NCBI RefSeq assembly: GCF_018131105.1
Contig: NZ_JAFCJI010000001.1
Coordinates: forward strand, 1,736,001 to 1,800,000
Direction: 5' to 3'
Length of the DNA: 64,000 nt
Source: Bradyrhizobium manausense
GTDB lineage: Bacteria; Pseudomonadota; Alphaproteobacteria; Rhizobiales; Xanthobacteraceae
Position 1 is the first letter of the stretch. Every line of letters begins with the position of its first letter. The notes under the pieces were generated by a model. It was not told the origin of the DNA, did not search any database, and saw only the letters and a list, made by a program, of their open reading frames with translations. This document shows positions 11,198-23,991 of the stretch, piece after piece. The translations under genes were made by a program, and so were the position numbers.

Positions 11198-12058
11198 ATG
11201 GAACAGCCGGCCGGACACGCGCAGAATGCCGACCAGATCGCCTACTGGAACGGCCCGAGCGGTCAGCGCTGGGCCGATCGCCACGGCGCGCAGGAGAGCC
11301 TGCTCGGACCCATCGCCGATGTGCTGATCGACCGCGCCAGACCGAAACCGGGCGAGCGCGTTCTCGATGTCGGCTGCGGCTCGGGGGCGACGACCTTTGC
11401 ATTTGCGAAAGCTGTCGCGCCTCATGGTTTCGCGCTGGGCCTCGATGTGTCCGATCCGATGCTGTCGCAAGCACGCGCGCTTGCGCCGAAGGGGCTGCCG
11501 CTCGATTTCGTGCTGGCCGATGCGACGGTGCATCCGTTCGAGCCGGCGAGTTTTGATCTGCTTGCCTCGCGTTTCGGGGTGATGTTCTTTTCCGACCCGA
11601 TCGCGTCCTTCACCAATTTGCGGCGTGCGCTGAAGCCGACCGGGCGGCTCGCCTTCGCCTGCTGGCGCGAACCGAAGCAAAATCCGTGGATGATGGCGCC
11701 GCTGATGGCGGTCTACAAACACGTGCCAAAAATGCCGCCGGTCGGACCCGAAGAGCCGGGCCCGTTCGCGTTTGCATCCGAGGAACGCGTCACGCGTATC
11801 CTCACGGGCGCGGGCTTCGCCGACGTGGCGATGGAGCCGCATAATTTGCCCATGGACATCGCCATTGGCGGCGGGCTCGATGCGGCGGTCGACGGCTCGC
11901 TCCAGATCGGCCCCGCCAGCCGCGCGCTCCAGGGTCATCCGCCGGAGACGTATGCAGCAGCCAAGGCCTCGATCCGCGAAACGCTTGCGCCGTTCCTGAC
12001 GGGCAACAGCGTGGCGCTGCCGGGCGCGATCTGGATCGTGACGGCGAGGGTGGGGTAG
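11198..12058 (+). CDS. Class I SAM-dependent methyltransferase (UbiE/COQ5-like)
   Basis: The 286-aa protein has SAM motif I VLDVGCGSGATT and the following acidic residue in LGLDVSDPML, typical of the Methyltransf_11/25 families. The post-motif FDLLASRFGVMFF and the LRRALKPTGRLAFACW motif III are also visible. Substrate is unknown; similar proteins are often annotated as ubiquinone or arsenite methyltransferases without evidence. The start at 11198 has GAGAG upstream; an in-frame ATG at 11186 is a less supported alternative. It converges on the minus-strand metal-efflux genes across a palindromic repeat. Confidence 0.85.
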   Translation: MEQPAGHAQNADQIAYWNGPSGQRWADRHGAQESLLGPIADVLIDRARPKPGERVLDVGCGSGATTFAFAKAVAPHGFALGLDVSDPMLSQARALAPKGLPLDFVLADATVHPFEPASFDLLASRFGVMFFSDPIASFTNLRRALKPTGRLAFACWREPKQNPWMMAPLMAVYKHVPKMPPVGPEEPGPFAFASEERVTRILTGAGFADVAMEPHNLPMDIAIGGGLDAAVDGSLQIGPASRALQGHPPETYAAAKASIRETLAPFLTGNSVALPGAIWIVTARVG

Positions 12059-12071
12059 GCCTCGGTCCATG

Positions 12072-12163
12072 CGCCGTCATTGCGAGCGTAGCGAAGCAAT
12101 CCCGACCGTCTCCACGGCGATAGTCTGGATTGCTTCGTCGCTTCGCTCCTCGCAATGACGGCG
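12072..12163. repeat. Palindromic intergenic repeat, copy 1
   Basis: A 92-bp imperfect inverted repeat begins CGCCGTCATTGCGAG and ends CTCGCAATGACGGCG, with inner arms GCGAAGCAATCC and GGATTGCTTCG. It can fold into one long hairpin. It lies exactly between two convergent gene ends. A second copy is at 55546-55631. This type of element is common in Bradyrhizobium chromosomes as I remember them and may act as a bidirectional 3'-end hairpin. Confidence 0.9.
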
Positions 12164-12181
12164 TCGATGGAGTTGTGAGTC

Positions 12182-13153
12182 CTACACCACATCATCCGGC
12201 GCGAGCGCGCAGCCATTGTCGGGATGGGTTTCAACCTGGAGCGTGGTGTGGCCGATGCGGAAGGACGTCTTCAGCATCTGTGAGGTTTCCATCAGGAACG
12301 CATCGGCGGTGCCCGCGGGCATCACGAGATGACAGGTCAGCGCGGTCTCGGTCGTGGAGATCGGCCAGACGTGGAGATCGTGGATCGCTGAGACGCCCGG
12401 CCGCGCCAGCAGAAACGCCCTGATTGCGGTGAGGTCGGTGCCCTTCGGCGCGGCCGCCATCGACATGTCGATGGAGCCGCGAAGCAGGCTGGTCGTGCCC
12501 CACAAAATGCTGGCGCAGATGACGAGGCTGGTGACGGGATCGAGCCAGAGCCAGCCGGTCCAGATGATCAGCGCCGCCGAGACCACGACGCCGAGCGAGA
12601 CGGCGGCGTCGGACGCCATGTGCAGGTAAGCGCCCTCGATGTTGATGTCTTCCTTGCGGCCGCATGCGAACAACATGGCGGTGAAGCCGTTGATGAGGAT
12701 GCCGATGCCGGCGACCACCATCACGGTCACGCCCGCGACCGGCTCGGGTTCGCGGAGGCGCAGGATCGCCTCCCAGCCGATCGCACCGGTTGCGACCAGC
12801 AGGAACACCGCATTCGCCAGCGCGGCCAGGATTGTGGAGGCGCGGAAGCCGTAGGTAAAGCGGCCGCTCGGTGCGCGCTTCGCTGCAATCGAGGCGCCCC
12901 AGGCTACGACGAGGCCGAGCACGTCGGACAGATTATGGCCGGCATCGGCGAGCAGCGCGGTGGAGTTGCCGAGATAGCCGTAGATGGCCTCAGCCACGAC
13001 CAGCGCGCTGTTCAGCGCAATGCCGATCGCAAATGCCTTGCCGAAATTGGCGGGCGCATGGACATGGACGTGACCGTGGGAATGGTCGTGGCCATGATCA
13101 TGCGCGTGGCCGTGGTCATGGTGGTGATGACCGTGGTGGTCGTGGCTGCCCAA
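12182..13153 (-). CDS. Cation diffusion facilitator (CzcD/ZitB-type) metal efflux transporter
   Basis: The 323-aa inner-membrane protein exports divalent metal ions (Zn, Co, Cd or Ni) from cytoplasm to periplasm by proton exchange. It begins with a strongly His/Asp-rich metal-binding tail (about residues 4-32). Six membrane helices follow, with paired HxxxD sites HNLSD and HMASD in the CDF transport site. The start is TTG at 13153, only 2 nt past the czcA stop, with GGGGAG upstream, so translation is probably coupled to czcA. The pairing of CDF and CzcCBA suggests two-step export of the same metal. Confidence 0.9.
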   Translation of the reverse strand: MGSHDHHGHHHHDHGHAHDHGHDHSHGHVHVHAPANFGKAFAIGIALNSALVVAEAIYGYLGNSTALLADAGHNLSDVLGLVVAWGASIAAKRAPSGRFTYGFRASTILAALANAVFLLVATGAIGWEAILRLREPEPVAGVTVMVVAGIGILINGFTAMLFACGRKEDINIEGAYLHMASDAAVSLGVVVSAALIIWTGWLWLDPVTSLVICASILWGTTSLLRGSIDMSMAAAPKGTDLTAIRAFLLARPGVSAIHDLHVWPISTTETALTCHLVMPAGTADAFLMETSQMLKTSFRIGHTTLQVETHPDNGCALAPDDVV

Positions 13154-13155
13154 AC

Positions 13156-17340
<4,185 letters not shown>

Positions 17341-17344
<4 letters not shown>

Positions 17345-18615
17345 CGCGCGCTCTCCCGGGCCAGCGCAAAGGGATTGCCGACGAGGCCTTCGATGGTCGC
17401 AACGCCGGCGTGGAAGTTCTGCAGTGCTTCCTGCTCGCGCAGCCGCGCCTGCGTCACGCTCGCCTGTGCGTCCAGCACTTCGAGCAGGGTGAACCGGCCC
17501 TGGCCGTAGCCTTGCAAGATTGCTTCGGACGCTTCTGTCGCTTTGGGGATCGCGGTCTCGCGCAGCACAGCGAGCTCGCGCAGCGAGCCCTGCAGCGAGT
17601 CGTGGGCGCGGCCGGCGATCACGATCAGCGTGTTGCGGTTGGCTTCGCGCTCGGCCCTCGTCTTGGCGAGGCTTTCCTGCGCCGAAAGGATATTGCCCTG
17701 GTTCTGGTCGAAGACGGGGATCGGCACAGAAACGGAAAGACGCACCGCGTCGTCATTGGTCTCGTTGAAATGACGCCACCCTGCAGCGATCCGCACGTCA
17801 GGATAGGGTTTCAGCCGCGCGAGCAGCAGTTCGGCGTTCCGCTGGGCATAGACCGCAGTCCAGCGCACCAGTTGCGGGTTGGCATCTATGGCGGCGACCA
17901 CAGATTGGAACGTTGGCGGTCGTCCCGTGGTGTCGAGCCGCCCGGACACCTCGCCGAATTTCGCGGCAGGATCGCCCATCAGGACCGCAAGCTCGCGCCG
18001 GGCGCTTGCCAGCGTCGCCTTGAAGCGCTCGCGGTCGGCCTTCACAAGGGCGGAGGCCACCTCGGCGCGGCCGGTTTCGGCCGGCGAGGAGGCGCCGGCC
18101 TCGACGCGGCGGCGCAACAGCGGTGTCAGCTTGTCGATCGCCGTGATCTCCTCGTCGAGGATCTGGATGCGCCGCTGCGCCCCGAGCACGCCGAGGAAGG
18201 CGATCGCGGTCTCCGACAGCACTTCCAGCCTGATCGCCTTGCGCTGGATCGCGGCGACTTCGATGCCGGCCGCTCCGGCCGCGATCCGCGCCTCGCGCTT
18301 GCCGAACAGCTCGAAGGCCTGGCTGATCTGGAGCGTCGTCTCGGCCGATCTGGTGCCGCGATAGATGCCGGAGCCGAACGAATTGTCCTGCTCATAGGAC
18401 AGTTCGGGATTGAGGAGGGCGCCCGCCTGGAAACGCTGGCCCGTGGCGATGCCGACATCGCGTTCCGCCGCCGTCAGGCGCGGGCTCGCACCAAGCGCGC
18501 GCGAGAGCGCGGCGCGCATCGTCAGCGTCTGGGCGTGAGCGTGCTGCGTCAGCCAGGGGCTGACGAAAATCGCCATCGCGCACGAAAGGCGCGCGGCAGT
18601 TCGTCTGCAAGACAT
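17341..18615 (-). CDS. czcC: CzcC-type outer-membrane efflux channel (TolC family)
   Basis: The 424-aa protein has a signal peptide ending AHA-Q near residue 28 and the two internally similar helical halves of outer membrane efflux proteins (LSRALGASPRLTAAERDV and the later VVAAIDANPQLVRWTAVYA). It forms the outer-membrane exit for CzcAB. The ATG at 18615 was chosen because it directly precedes the signal sequence; the frame is open to 18651. It is the first of the coupled czcCBA genes and lies 56 nt after the small CHGC protein. Confidence 0.9.
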
Positions 18616-18671
18616 GAACTTGACCTGTAAACAAGAGCATCGTGGGCGCACGCAGCGCCCGGCTGATCAGT

Positions 18672-19097
18672 TCAGGTCAGGGATTTTGGGGGCGGGGAAT
18701 CGGTATCGGGTGCGATGCCCACGAGCGCGGGCGCGCGCTGCACGACCGGCGCGGCAACAATGTCGGCGGTTACTTCGGATTGCAGCGTCTGCGCAACAGC
18801 GATGGAGAAGCAGCCATGGCAGTGATGGCCGCCCAGCGCCGTGTGATCGCCATGGCCGCCGTTGCCGAAGAGCGATGCGATCTCCGAGCCACCTGAGGGG
18901 CTGGTGACATCGATATCGTGCGCGCCGTGCAGCACGCCCGAGAGCAGGTACATGGTGGCCACCAGCACAGCCACGAGCCCGCGCCAATTGCGCAGGGACC
19001 AAAAGCTCTGGGAGTGGCGGATCGCGGTCACGGGGTTACCGGGTTTCTGATCTGCCTCCGGTAGCACGCCGCTTGGAAGAGTGTCGACCCGCAACAT
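18672..19097 (-). CDS. Small membrane-anchored protein with HHCHGC motif, first gene of the czc cluster
   Basis: About 141 aa from ATG 19097. One hydrophobic helix (GLVAVLVATMYLLSGVLHGA) is followed by a His-rich region GGHGDHTALGGHHCHGC. Similar short His/Cys proteins often precede metal RND genes and may bind metal in the periplasm, but I recognise no named family with confidence. The start is uncertain: the frame is open to 19250, but that would translate through the hairpin at 19128-19179, so the later ATG is preferred. Its ribosome-binding site is weak. Confidence 0.6.
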   Translation of the reverse strand: MLRVDTLPSGVLPEADQKPGNPVTAIRHSQSFWSLRNWRGLVAVLVATMYLLSGVLHGAHDIDVTSPSGGSEIASLFGNGGHGDHTALGGHHCHGCFSIAVAQTLQSEVTADIVAAPVVQRAPALVGIAPDTDSPPPKSLT

Positions 19098-19127
19098 TGT
19101 TACGTGTGGGGAACTCGATGTCGCACG

Positions 19128-19179
19128 GCACAAACGAAAAGGCCCCAGCCCGGGGCTGACCGGCTGAGGCCTTTTGTGC
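19128..19179. terminator. Bidirectional terminator-like hairpin upstream of the czc cluster
   Basis: AAAAGGCCCCAGCC pairs with GGCTGAGGCCTTTT, extended by GCACAAA/TTTGTGC, so it can fold on either strand with a T-run of four. No gene ends here on either strand, because both neighbouring genes start outward from this region. It could attenuate a czc leader or end an unannotated small RNA. Confidence 0.6.
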
Positions 19180-19255
19180 TCACAATCTTCATCCGTTGGG
19201 ACTTGCAGAGACAATTCCGGTCTCGCCGGTTCGTTCCCGTGGCCTGTCAAAATTA

Positions 19256-19280
19256 GGAACGTTCCTCGCGCCTCCTCATT
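19256..19280 (+). promoter_or_regulatory. Possible EcfG-type general stress promoter
   Basis: GGAAC (19256-19260) is followed after 16 bp by CATT, close to the alphaproteobacterial EcfG consensus GGAAC-N16/17-CGTT. The GGAAC lies in the perfect palindrome AGGAACGTTCCT (19255-19266). The start of transcription would fall about 25 nt before the 24-aa gene. One mismatch in the -10 keeps confidence moderate. Confidence 0.4.
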
Positions 19281-19312
19281 AGCGCCCCGGAGCTTTTGAG
19301 GAGGACGGGACT

Positions 19313-19387
19313 ATGGACGGACTGATCTATCTGATCGGCCTGATCGTCGTGATCATGGCGATCTTGTCATTTTTCGGCCTGCGCTAA
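19313..19387 (+). CDS. 24-aa single-helix membrane microprotein
   Basis: ATG 19313 is preceded by GAGGAGG at ideal spacing and encodes MDGLIYLIGLIVVIMAILSF plus FGLR, one transmembrane helix with an acidic N-terminus and a C-terminal Arg. It is 9 nt upstream of the next gene and probably shares its transcript. Function is unknown. The strong ribosome-binding site, clean hydrophobic helix and possible stress promoter argue that it is real. Confidence 0.7.
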   Translation: MDGLIYLIGLIVVIMAILSFFGLR

Positions 19388-19396
19388 GAGGCCGCT

Positions 19397-20290
19397 ATGG
19401 CGATCGAAACTGTCATGCAGGACAACGTGATGGAAGGCGGCTTCATTGCCGTCGAGGAGCGGCGGAGCATCCAGTGGAGTTCCGTCATTGCCGGCGCTTT
19501 GGCGTCGGGCGCAATGTCGTTCATTCTGATCGGCTTTGGCGTGGCCATCGGCCTCGGTGTCAGCTCGGCTTCGCCGACCTGGCGCGATGCGTCGGCGGCG
19601 CTGGCGCTGCTGTCGGGGCTGTATCTGATCATCCAGGCGATCGTCAGCTTCGGGTTCGGCGGCTACATCGCCGGCCGGACCGCGCGACCGGCGCCTGCGT
19701 TGGCCACGATCGAGGATGATGGCGAGCGGCGAGACGGGCTGCACGGGCTGACGTCATGGGCGTTGGCGGTGCTGATCGGTGCCGCGCTGCTGGCGATGAT
19801 CGGTGCGGCGGCGATCGAACGTTCGCCGGTGCGCAGCGCGAGCGGCAACGCGACCTCCGCCGAGCCGCTGTTGAGCTATGAGCTCGACAAGCTGTTTCGT
19901 GCGCCGCGGCGGCCGCCCAACACCGACATGCGGGAAGCCCGGGCCGAAGCCGGGCGCATCCTGATGACGTCGTCGAGCCATAGCGGCGTCAGCGTCGATG
20001 ATCGCGCCTATCTCGTGCAGCAGGTCGCCGCCCTGACGGGACTGGCGGCCGGCGATTCCGAGCGGCGGGTGGATGCATCGATCGCCGACGCACATACGGC
20101 GCTTAGCCGTGCGCGGCGGAATTCAGTGATCGTCGCCTTCTCGATTGCTGCGGCGGCCCTGATCGGTGCCGCCGTGGCCTGGGCTGCGGCCGTTGCCGGC
20201 GGGCGCCACCGTGACGGCGAGCCGCTGCCGAACTGGATGGCAAGCTCCAACCGCTTCCATCGCGGCCGGCGCGCCGTGCCGGTGCCGTAG
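19397..20290 (+). CDS. Integral membrane protein of unknown function
   Basis: The 297-aa protein has two N-terminal helices (VIAGALASGAMSFILIGFGVA and ALALLSGLYLIIQAIVSFGF), a third after GLHGLTSWALAVLIGAALL, and a fourth at the C-terminal side (VIVAFSIAAAALIGAAVAWA). A soluble stretch of about 100 residues lies between helices three and four. It resembles rhizobial membrane proteins that are sometimes labelled PhnA-like, a name with no functional support. Probably co-transcribed with the 24-aa microprotein. Confidence 0.75.
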   Translation: MAIETVMQDNVMEGGFIAVEERRSIQWSSVIAGALASGAMSFILIGFGVAIGLGVSSASPTWRDASAALALLSGLYLIIQAIVSFGFGGYIAGRTARPAPALATIEDDGERRDGLHGLTSWALAVLIGAALLAMIGAAAIERSPVRSASGNATSAEPLLSYELDKLFRAPRRPPNTDMREARAEAGRILMTSSSHSGVSVDDRAYLVQQVAALTGLAAGDSERRVDASIADAHTALSRARRNSVIVAFSIAAAALIGAAVAWAAAVAGGRHRDGEPLPNWMASSNRFHRGRRAVPVP

Positions 20291-20791
20291 ACGGCTTCAA
20301 TCGCCGGTAGCGTGTTCGAAGCTGGTGCATTGCGGCGCGGTTTCGTGAGGGGCTAGCTGGGCCCGCCAAAACCGACACCAGAACTCGATGTCGGCGCGCG
20401 CTGGCCCGGGCGCGCGTCTGCGCTCTTGCGGAGAAAAATTAGTCGCTGCAATGATTGGCGCAGGTTTCGGCCCTGTGCGTCCATGCCGTTCAGGATCGCA
20501 TTCAAAGCATTTCTCGGCTTCAGGCGATCTTCCACCACAAGCGTCGCGATCGTGTTCGCCATGCCCCTGATCGGATCATGCCGGGCAAGCAGTTTCTCGC
20601 CCCGCGGCGGCGGGGGGCCGCTTTCGTTGACCCATATCAAAGATGGACAGGCTGACGCTTGTGGAATCGGAGGGCGATAAACGCTCGCAGAATGGGTCCC
20701 GGCGCCCGTCCTGCGACGTAGGAACGCGGCAGCGTCCGATCCTGTGGTTGCGTGCCGACGATTTGGTGTTCGAGGTCGACCCGCCACTGCC
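20291..20791. other. Intergenic region upstream of the AraC regulator
   Basis: About 500 bp with lower coding character than its flanks. It holds one short minus-strand frame (20353-20562), listed separately as doubtful, and presumably the AraC-gene promoter. No tRNA, terminator or recognisable repeat was seen. Confidence 0.4.
20353..20562 (-). CDS. Possible 69-aa hypothetical protein
   Basis: From ATG 20562 the frame reads MANTIATLVVEDRLKPRNAL, then NAILNGMDAQGRNLRQSLQRL, ending in a Ser/Gly-rich tail. Its balanced composition differs from the Arg/Ala/Pro-rich shadow frames typical of this genome. However, the AGGGG upstream is too close to the ATG for a normal ribosome-binding site, and the frame runs on upstream to 20991 under the AraC gene. 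No family recognised. Confidence 0.3.
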   Translation of the reverse strand: MANTIATLVVEDRLKPRNALNAILNGMDAQGRNLRQSLQRLIFLRKSADARPGQRAPTSSSGVGFGGPS

Positions 20792-21823
20792 ATGCAGCGC
20801 ACGCACCGCATCAGCTCCATCCCCAGTGCGACCGGCGGCATCGCACGGTTGGCATGTGAGCGCGTTCGCGGTGCCGGGAAGGATCTGGCGCAATTGGTGT
20901 CGCGGGCAGGGTTGACGCTCGAGCTGATTGACGAACCCGCCCGCCGGCTCGATGTGACGGCCCAGATCACGCTACTGGATCTCGCGGCCAAGGAGATGCG
21001 CGACGAGCATCTCGGCTTCCATCTGGCGCAGGACTTCGATCTCCGCGAGATCGGCCTCTTGTACTACGTCATGGCGTCGTCGGAGACCCTCGCGGAGGCG
21101 CTTGGCAATGCCGCGCGCTACAGCATGCTGAACAACGAAGGCGTGCAGCTCTCCATCGATCTCGATCGCGCCACCGCGATCTCGCTCCACTATCTGGATG
21201 TCGAGCGTCAGTCGGACCGCCATCAGGTCGAGTTCTGGCTCGGCGCGCTGGTGCGCGTCTGCCGGCGGCTCACCAACGATCGATTGGTGCCGCAACAGAT
21301 CAGGGTGAAGCACCAGCGCCCCGTACTACCTGCCGGAATCAAAAACTTCCTCGGCTGCGATGTCCAATTCGGGTCTTATGCGGACGAGATCATTTTTGCC
21401 CCAAGCGCCGCGTCGCTCCGATCCATCGATGCCGATGCCTACCTCAACCGGCTGCTGTTGAGTTATGCCAACGAAGCGCTGGGCAAGCGCGCGCAACCGA
21501 GACAGAGTCTTCGATCCCGCGTGGAAGAGGCGATCGCTCAGGCCTTGCCGCACGGCCAGGCTAACGCCGACGTGATTGCCGGGCGTCTCGGCATGAGCCG
21601 ACGCACGCTTGCACGAGCGCTTGCGGAGGACGGTGTGACGTTCTCGGAGCTGCTCGACGAGCTGCGGTCAGCGCTCGCCAAGCGCTATCTGAGCGAACGG
21701 GAGCTGCCGATCTCGCAGATCGCCTGGCTGCTCGGCTATCGCGAGGCGAGCTCCTTCACGAACGCCTTCGGCCGCTGGACCGGCTCGACGCCGCGACAAT
21801 TTCGTGGCGCGGGCGCGGCTTAA
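20792..21823 (+). CDS. AraC-family transcriptional regulator
   Basis: The 343-aa protein has an N-terminal arabinose-binding-type (OruR/ArgR-like) domain, seen in GFHLAQDFDLREIGLLYYVMA and the following AARYSMLNNEG. The C-terminal double helix-turn-helix includes RLGMSRRTLARALAEDGVTF and ISQIAWLLGYREASSFTNAF. Such regulators typically activate a neighbouring catabolic gene, but no obvious target is adjacent. ATG 20792 is chosen over an upstream GTG at 20744. Its stop overlaps the convergent pepT stop by 4 nt. Confidence 0.88.
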   Translation: MQRTHRISSIPSATGGIARLACERVRGAGKDLAQLVSRAGLTLELIDEPARRLDVTAQITLLDLAAKEMRDEHLGFHLAQDFDLREIGLLYYVMASSETLAEALGNAARYSMLNNEGVQLSIDLDRATAISLHYLDVERQSDRHQVEFWLGALVRVCRRLTNDRLVPQQIRVKHQRPVLPAGIKNFLGCDVQFGSYADEIIFAPSAASLRSIDADAYLNRLLLSYANEALGKRAQPRQSLRSRVEEAIAQALPHGQANADVIAGRLGMSRRTLARALAEDGVTFSELLDELRSALAKRYLSERELPISQIAWLLGYREASSFTNAFGRWTGSTPRQFRGAGAA

Positions 21824-23067
21824 GCCTTCTCCTCCCAGATCATCGCCAGATGCACGATGGTCTGGACCGCCTTCTCCATGTCCTGTCGGCTCACCCATTC
21901 CAGCCGCGAATGGAACGCGTGCTCGCCGGCAAAGATGTTGGGGCAGGGCAGTCCCATGAAGGACAGGCGCGAGCCGTCGGTGCCGCCGCGGATGGCGGTG
22001 CGCATCGGACGCAAGCCCGCGCGGCGGATCGCCTCGATGGCGTATTCGAGGATGTGCGGGTGACGGTCGATCACCTGCTTCATGTTGCGGTACTGCTCCC
22101 GCACCTCGAACTTGTAGGTCGAGCGGGGATAGTCCTTCATGACGTTTTTGACGATGTTCTCGAGCAGGGCTTCCTTCTCCTTCAGCCCTTCCTCGGTGAA
22201 GTCGCGGACGATGAAGGAGAGGGTCGCCTGTTCCAGCGCGCCTTCGATGCCAACCGGGTGCAGAAAACCCTGCTTGCCCGAGGTTGTCTCGGGCGAGCAT
22301 CCCTCCTTGGGAAGACGTTCGACAATGGCGGCCGCAATCTTGATCGCGTGCTCCATCTTGCCCTTGGCATAGCCGGGATGGGCGCTGACGCCGGTGATGG
22401 TGATGGTGGCGCCGTCGGCCGAGAAGGTCTCGTCCTCAACGCTGCCCGCGCTCTCGCCGTCCATGGTGTAGCCGAAATCGGCGCCGAGTTTCTTGATGTC
22501 GACATTGTCGACGCCGCGGCCGATTTCCTCGTCCGGCGTGAACAGGATCTTGATGGTGCCGTGCTTCACATCGGGGTTGTTGATGAAGAAATGCGCGGCG
22601 TCCATAATCTCGGCGACGCCGGCCTTGTTGTCGGCACCCAACAGCGTGGTGCCGTCGGTGGTGACGATGTCGTTGCCGATCTGGTTCTTCAGCGCGGGGT
22701 GCTCGGCGAAGCGGATCACCTGGGTGGGGTCGGCGGGAAGGGTGATGTCGCCGCCGCGATAGTTCTTTACGACCTGTGGCTTAACGTTCTTGCCGGTGAC
22801 ATCGGGCGAGGTGTCCATGTGGGAGCAGAAGCAGATCACCGGCACCTTCTTCGTCGTATTGGCCGGGATCGTTCCGTAGACGTAGCCGTAGTCGTCGAGA
22901 TGAGCGTCAGCGATTCCGATGGCCTTCAGCTCGGTGACGAGCACGCGGCCAAGATCCTTCTGCTTCTCGGTCGAGGGCGAGGCTGGGGAATTCGGATCGG
23001 ATTGGGTGTCGATGGTGACGTAGCGCAGGAAGCGCTCGGTCACGGTATGCGCGAAGGTCAGGGACAT
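21820..23067 (-). CDS. pepT: Peptidase T (tripeptide aminopeptidase, M20B)
   Basis: The 415-aa cytosolic zinc peptidase releases N-terminal residues from tripeptides. Metal and catalytic residues are visible: His83 and Asp85 in SHMDTSPD, bridging Asp146 in LGADNKAG, catalytic Glu180 and ligand Glu181 in TPDEEIGRG, and the C-terminal RGGTDGSRLS motif. Length fits PepT. ATG 23067 is near an upstream non-coding stretch and no operon partner is seen. It converges with the AraC gene, with overlapping stop codons. Confidence 0.95.
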   Translation of the reverse strand: MSLTFAHTVTERFLRYVTIDTQSDPNSPASPSTEKQKDLGRVLVTELKAIGIADAHLDDYGYVYGTIPANTTKKVPVICFCSHMDTSPDVTGKNVKPQVVKNYRGGDITLPADPTQVIRFAEHPALKNQIGNDIVTTDGTTLLGADNKAGVAEIMDAAHFFINNPDVKHGTIKILFTPDEEIGRGVDNVDIKKLGADFGYTMDGESAGSVEDETFSADGATITITGVSAHPGYAKGKMEHAIKIAAAIVERLPKEGCSPETTSGKQGFLHPVGIEGALEQATLSFIVRDFTEEGLKEKEALLENIVKNVMKDYPRSTYKFEVREQYRNMKQVIDRHPHILEYAIEAIRRAGLRPMRTAIRGGTDGSRLSFMGLPCPNIFAGEHAFHSRLEWVSRQDMEKAVQTIVHLAMIWEEKA

Positions 23068-23169
23068 TTCTGGTCAAACCGCCGGTCTTTGGGGAAGCGG
23101 ACAGTATATCAGAAAAGCGGGCGGCGTTGCGGCCGGGACGGCGCGGATCAGCCTTAACGAAAGGTAGCG

Positions 23170-23484
23170 TCAGATCGCCTCTTTCAGTTCCTTGACCGGA
23201 CGGAACGCGACCTTCTTGCTGGCCTTGATGTGGATGGCCTCGCCGGTCGCAGGATTGCGGCCGGTGCGGGCGGCGCGCTTGCGGACCTGGAGAATGCCGA
23301 GCCCGACGATACGGACGCGGTCGCCCTTCTTGAGGTGCTTGGTGATCAGGTCGACCATATCGGTCAGAACGGCCTCGGCGTGCTTCTTGGATAGGTCCTG
23401 GCTTTCCGCGATGTCGGCCGCGAGGTGCTTGAGCGTGACCGTGGCTGGCGCAGCCGCCTTCTTCGCCGAATCCTTCTTAGCCAT
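23170..23484 (-). CDS. HU/IHF-family nucleoid DNA-binding protein
   Basis: The 104-aa basic protein has the HU fold: a Lys/Ala-rich N-terminal extension (about 15 residues), two helices (LKHLAADIAESQDLSKKHAEA), and the beta-arm region with GRNPATGEAIHI followed by ASKKVAFRPVKELKEAI. The N-terminal extension distinguishes it from ordinary 90-aa HU. ATG 23484 follows a strong GAGGAGG; the longer frame to 23622 is rejected. It is a monocistronic gene between pepT and tRNA-Asp. Confidence 0.92.
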   Translation of the reverse strand: MAKKDSAKKAAAPATVTLKHLAADIAESQDLSKKHAEAVLTDMVDLITKHLKKGDRVRIVGLGILQVRKRAARTGRNPATGEAIHIKASKKVAFRPVKELKEAI

Positions 23485-23714
23485 GTCTGGCCTCCTCGGG
23501 TGTCGCACGGAAGCTTGCCGGGTTCCCAAACTGCCAAGTTCCCGCAGGCGTAAACGATTCGGGACGGGACTGACTATGCTGGCCGTCACGGAGACAGGAT
23601 TTTCGCGTGGTTTCTCAAGCAAATCCGCGTGTTCCCGCCATCCCGCGAGTGACGCAGCACGCTGCCGATCAGGCTGAGGATCTGATGCTAAGTTTTTGAA
23701 GGTGTTGCCAAAAA

Positions 23715-23791
<77 letters not shown>

Positions 23792-23991
23792 GTGACGCGT
23801 ATGTGTCCGCGCGGAACGAGGGGGGACTTAAAGGGGGGACATGGTGAAGTCAAGGACGTTGCGATCATGGAGAGCAAACACCTGCCAGAAGCCTGATGTG
23901 ACCGTATCGCTACGGCCGGACGGCTGCCTCGAGGCTCCGAATCAATCAACGGTGTTACAAGCTCCACAGGCAATTTCCGGGGATATCAGGC

